Origin: SIG603 sp964370775
GTDB lineage: Bacteria > Bacillota > Clostridia > Oscillospirales > Acutalibacteraceae
Length of the DNA: 64,000 nt
Reading direction: 5' to 3'
Assembly (NCBI GenBank): GCA_964370775.1
Contig: CAYJKT010000013.1
Location: 8,484 to 72,483, forward strand
Numbering within the stretch: the stretch's first letter is position 1; each line of letters opens with the position of its first letter. A program made the position numbers and the translations under genes. The notes under the pieces are model-generated. The model ran no database searches. It was given only the letters and a program-made list of their open reading frames with translations, and was not told where the DNA came from. Positions 62,791 to 64,000 of the stretch are shown piece by piece.

Positions 62791-62820
62791 AGCGACTTCA
62801 TTTATTGGAGTTGCTTTTTT
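62791..62820 (+). terminator. Terminator of the tRNA operon
   Basis: AGCGACTTC (62791-62799) pairs with GGAGTTGCT (62807-62815) and is followed by a T-run. Confidence 0.85.
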
Positions 62821-62978
62821 ATTATATTATCACACTTTAATCAGCTTTACTGTTGAATTATGTCGAATAATATTAATATTTCTAAGAAAAACACCAATTT
62901 GTGAAGAAATTCCACAACATGTCGAGTATACCGACACAAACCGACACTACTGAACTACAGATTAGCGTAAACACAAGA

Positions 62979-63021
62979 GCTTGCATATATCTTATATTAG
63001 ATATATGCAAGCATTCTTTTT
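62979..63021. terminator. Strong hairpin downstream of sleB-like gene
   Basis: A perfect 14-bp stem (62979-62992 with 62999-63012) has a TATATT loop; on the plus strand it is followed by ATTCTTTTT. It lies just past the stop of the minus-strand hydrolase and probably stops transcription from both sides. Confidence 0.75.
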
Positions 63022-63709
63022 ATGAACAAAACCTATGGTCGCCGATAACAGTGATTACAGGACGAGAAAAAATCCATTCGCTTGTTGCTTTATCTGGGTT
63101 ATAATAATAGATAGCACCACCAGATGGATCCGAACCATTTATAGCTTCTCGAGCAGCCTTATATGCAGAGTCAGCAATAGGTGCATTAATTCCACCGTCG
63201 TCAACGCAAGAAAAAGCTCCTTTTTGATATATCACGCCAGACATAGTATTAGGAAAGCTAGGGTGAGCAATTCTATTTAGTATAACCGCAGCCACAGCAA
63301 CTTGACCTTCATAAGGTTCCCCACGTGCTTCAGCAGATATAATTCTTGCAAACAGCTCGTAATCACTTTCACTCATGCCACCATAACCACCAGCTGCACT
63401 CTCTGTGCTTTCTTCTATACCAAGTGCAGAAAGAGTTTGCGTACCTGCAATACCATCAGGTGTTAGTCCGTTATCTTTTTGAAACTGAATTAGAGATGCT
63501 TTGGTCTGTTCACCAAAAATACCGTCAACTGTTCCACTAAAATAGCCTTGCTCTTGTAGTGTTGTCTGTATAGTTCTAACTTCCTCGCCCTGTGCACCTA
63601 TTTTAGATATAGCATATACTTCTGTATATAGCATTACAATAAAGAGAAAGTTAAGCAGTAATACAACCAACAGTTTTACAATAAAAGTAGATTTCTTACT
63701 ATACTTCAT
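63020..63709 (-). CDS. sleB: Spore cortex-lytic/cell wall hydrolase, SleB-like
   Basis: A 229-residue exported peptidoglycan hydrolase. An N-terminal signal or anchor helix (about 11-33) is followed by a peptidoglycan-binding domain (about 36-95, with VRTIQTTLQEQGYFSGTVDGIFGEQTKASLIQFQ) and a hydrolase_2 (SleB/CwlJ) domain (about 110-229) whose catalytic Glu is in IISAEARGE. SleB degrades spore cortex during germination; family members in Clostridia also act in vegetative walls, so a sporulation role is likely but not certain. AGGAGG precedes the ATG. Confidence 0.88.
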   Translation of the reverse strand: MKYSKKSTFIVKLLVVLLLNFLFIVMLYTEVYAISKIGAQGEEVRTIQTTLQEQGYFSGTVDGIFGEQTKASLIQFQKDNGLTPDGIAGTQTLSALGIEESTESAAGGYGGMSESDYELFARIISAEARGEPYEGQVAVAAVILNRIAHPSFPNTMSGVIYQKGAFSCVDDGGINAPIADSAYKAAREAINGSDPSGGAIYYYNPDKATSEWIFSRPVITVIGDHRFCS

Positions 63710-63876
63710 ATATAACCTCCTATAACAATATTAGTGTTATTCTATATCTAATATATATTACAGGTAAATTATGTATATTATAGGAGTAGCTTTACGCTAT
63801 ATTTAGTAGTATATTATTATACTGTAACAATATAAGATATACATTAAAAGTTAATGAAAATTAATTAAAATATATG

Positions 63877-63905
63877 TTGACAAAGAGGGCTAGCTATGGT
63901 ATTAT
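63877..63905 (+). promoter_or_regulatory. Strong sigma-A promoter, probably of an RNA operon beyond the window
   Basis: TTGACA (63877) and TATTAT (63900) with a 17-bp spacer. A second TTGACA begins at 63986 in an AAGGTATTGACA context, cut off by the window end. Tandem promoters like these commonly precede rRNA operons; no coding frame follows within the window. Confidence 0.6.
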
Positions 63906-64000
63906 TAATGAAGTCGACAAGCTTCGACTGACATCAAAACTTAAAAGATACCGAAAACACATTTGAAAAAAGATGAAAAAAGGTATTGACAAATAGGCAG

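Noticed and set aside
62711..62953. Open frame of 80 codons on the plus strand
   Set aside because: It runs through the tRNA-Glu gene and its terminator and has no ribosome-binding site.
62920..62960. Short direct repeat ACCGACAC twice
   Set aside because: Only two copies of about eight bases in a short intergenic stretch; too little to support an element.
1..64000. CRISPR array or prophage
   Set aside because: No regularly spaced direct repeats and no phage structural, integrase or lysis genes are seen; repeats present are REP-like palindromes and coding repeats.

Overview
The window comes from a low-GC, spore-forming, motile anaerobe of the class Clostridia. Four things point there: a spoIIA operon (spoIIAA-spoIIAB-sigF) and a SleB-type cortex hydrolase; a multi-subunit electron-bifurcating [FeFe] hydrogenase operon; a Firmicutes-style flagellar operon with FliY, CheC and CheD; and AT-rich DNA with strong AGGAGG-type ribosome binding sites. 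A Lachnospirales-like affiliation is plausible but cannot be proved from the sequence alone.

Layout. 1-1.8 kb: the 3' part of a TarI/IspD-type cytidylyltransferase, a class-I glutamine-amidotransferase-like hydrolase and a VanZ-like membrane protein. 2.1-5.8 kb: a pstS-pstC-pstA-pstB phosphate transporter whose binding protein looks circularly permuted. 6-8.8 kb (minus): folC followed by the spoIIA operon. 9.2-14.2 kb: hydrogenase operon (NuoE-like, HATPase, HndB-like, NuoF-like, [FeFe] catalytic subunit). 14.4-15.4 kb: a decayed REP-associated transposase (RAYT) fused in frame to a GNAT acetyltransferase, surrounded by REP-like palindromes. 15.5-25.1 kb: a uronate island, with uxaA-uxaB-uxaC-GH2 uronidase on the minus strand divergent from an AraC regulator and a second GH2 enzyme. 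25.2-37.9 kb: mainly minus-strand chemotaxis and late flagellar genes (cheV, mcp, flgC, flgB, fliS, fliD, a chaperone-like gene, DUF6470, flgL, flgK, flgN, flgM), interrupted by one plus-strand PilZ-like gene and a REP pair. 38.4-62.1 kb: one long plus-strand flagellar/chemotaxis operon from fliE to cheD, including the export apparatus, motor, hook and sigma-28. 62.2-64 kb: a small unknown gene, tRNA-Met and tRNA-Glu, a SleB-like hydrolase, and strong promoters that probably drive an RNA operon beyond the window.

How the genes work together. The two flagellar blocks diverge from about 38 kb. The right block builds basal body, export gate, motor, rod and hook and makes sigma-28. The left block supplies FlgM (anti-sigma-28), hook-filament junction, cap and chaperones. 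Flagellin, FliW/CsrA, FlhF/FlhG and the CheA/CheW/CheB/CheR core are absent from the window. The uronate island would release uronic acids from glycosides and convert them through UxaC, UxaB and UxaA to 2-keto-3-deoxygluconate.

The least ordinary signals are the REP-like palindrome family (GTAG foot plus an 8-9 bp stem, in inverted pairs, with compensatory stem changes) next to and inside the RAYT relic; the permuted PstS; an EF-hand-like loop in FliD; structured RNA on both sides of flgE; and a glucuronidase-like enzyme in an operon that otherwise encodes the galacturonate branch.
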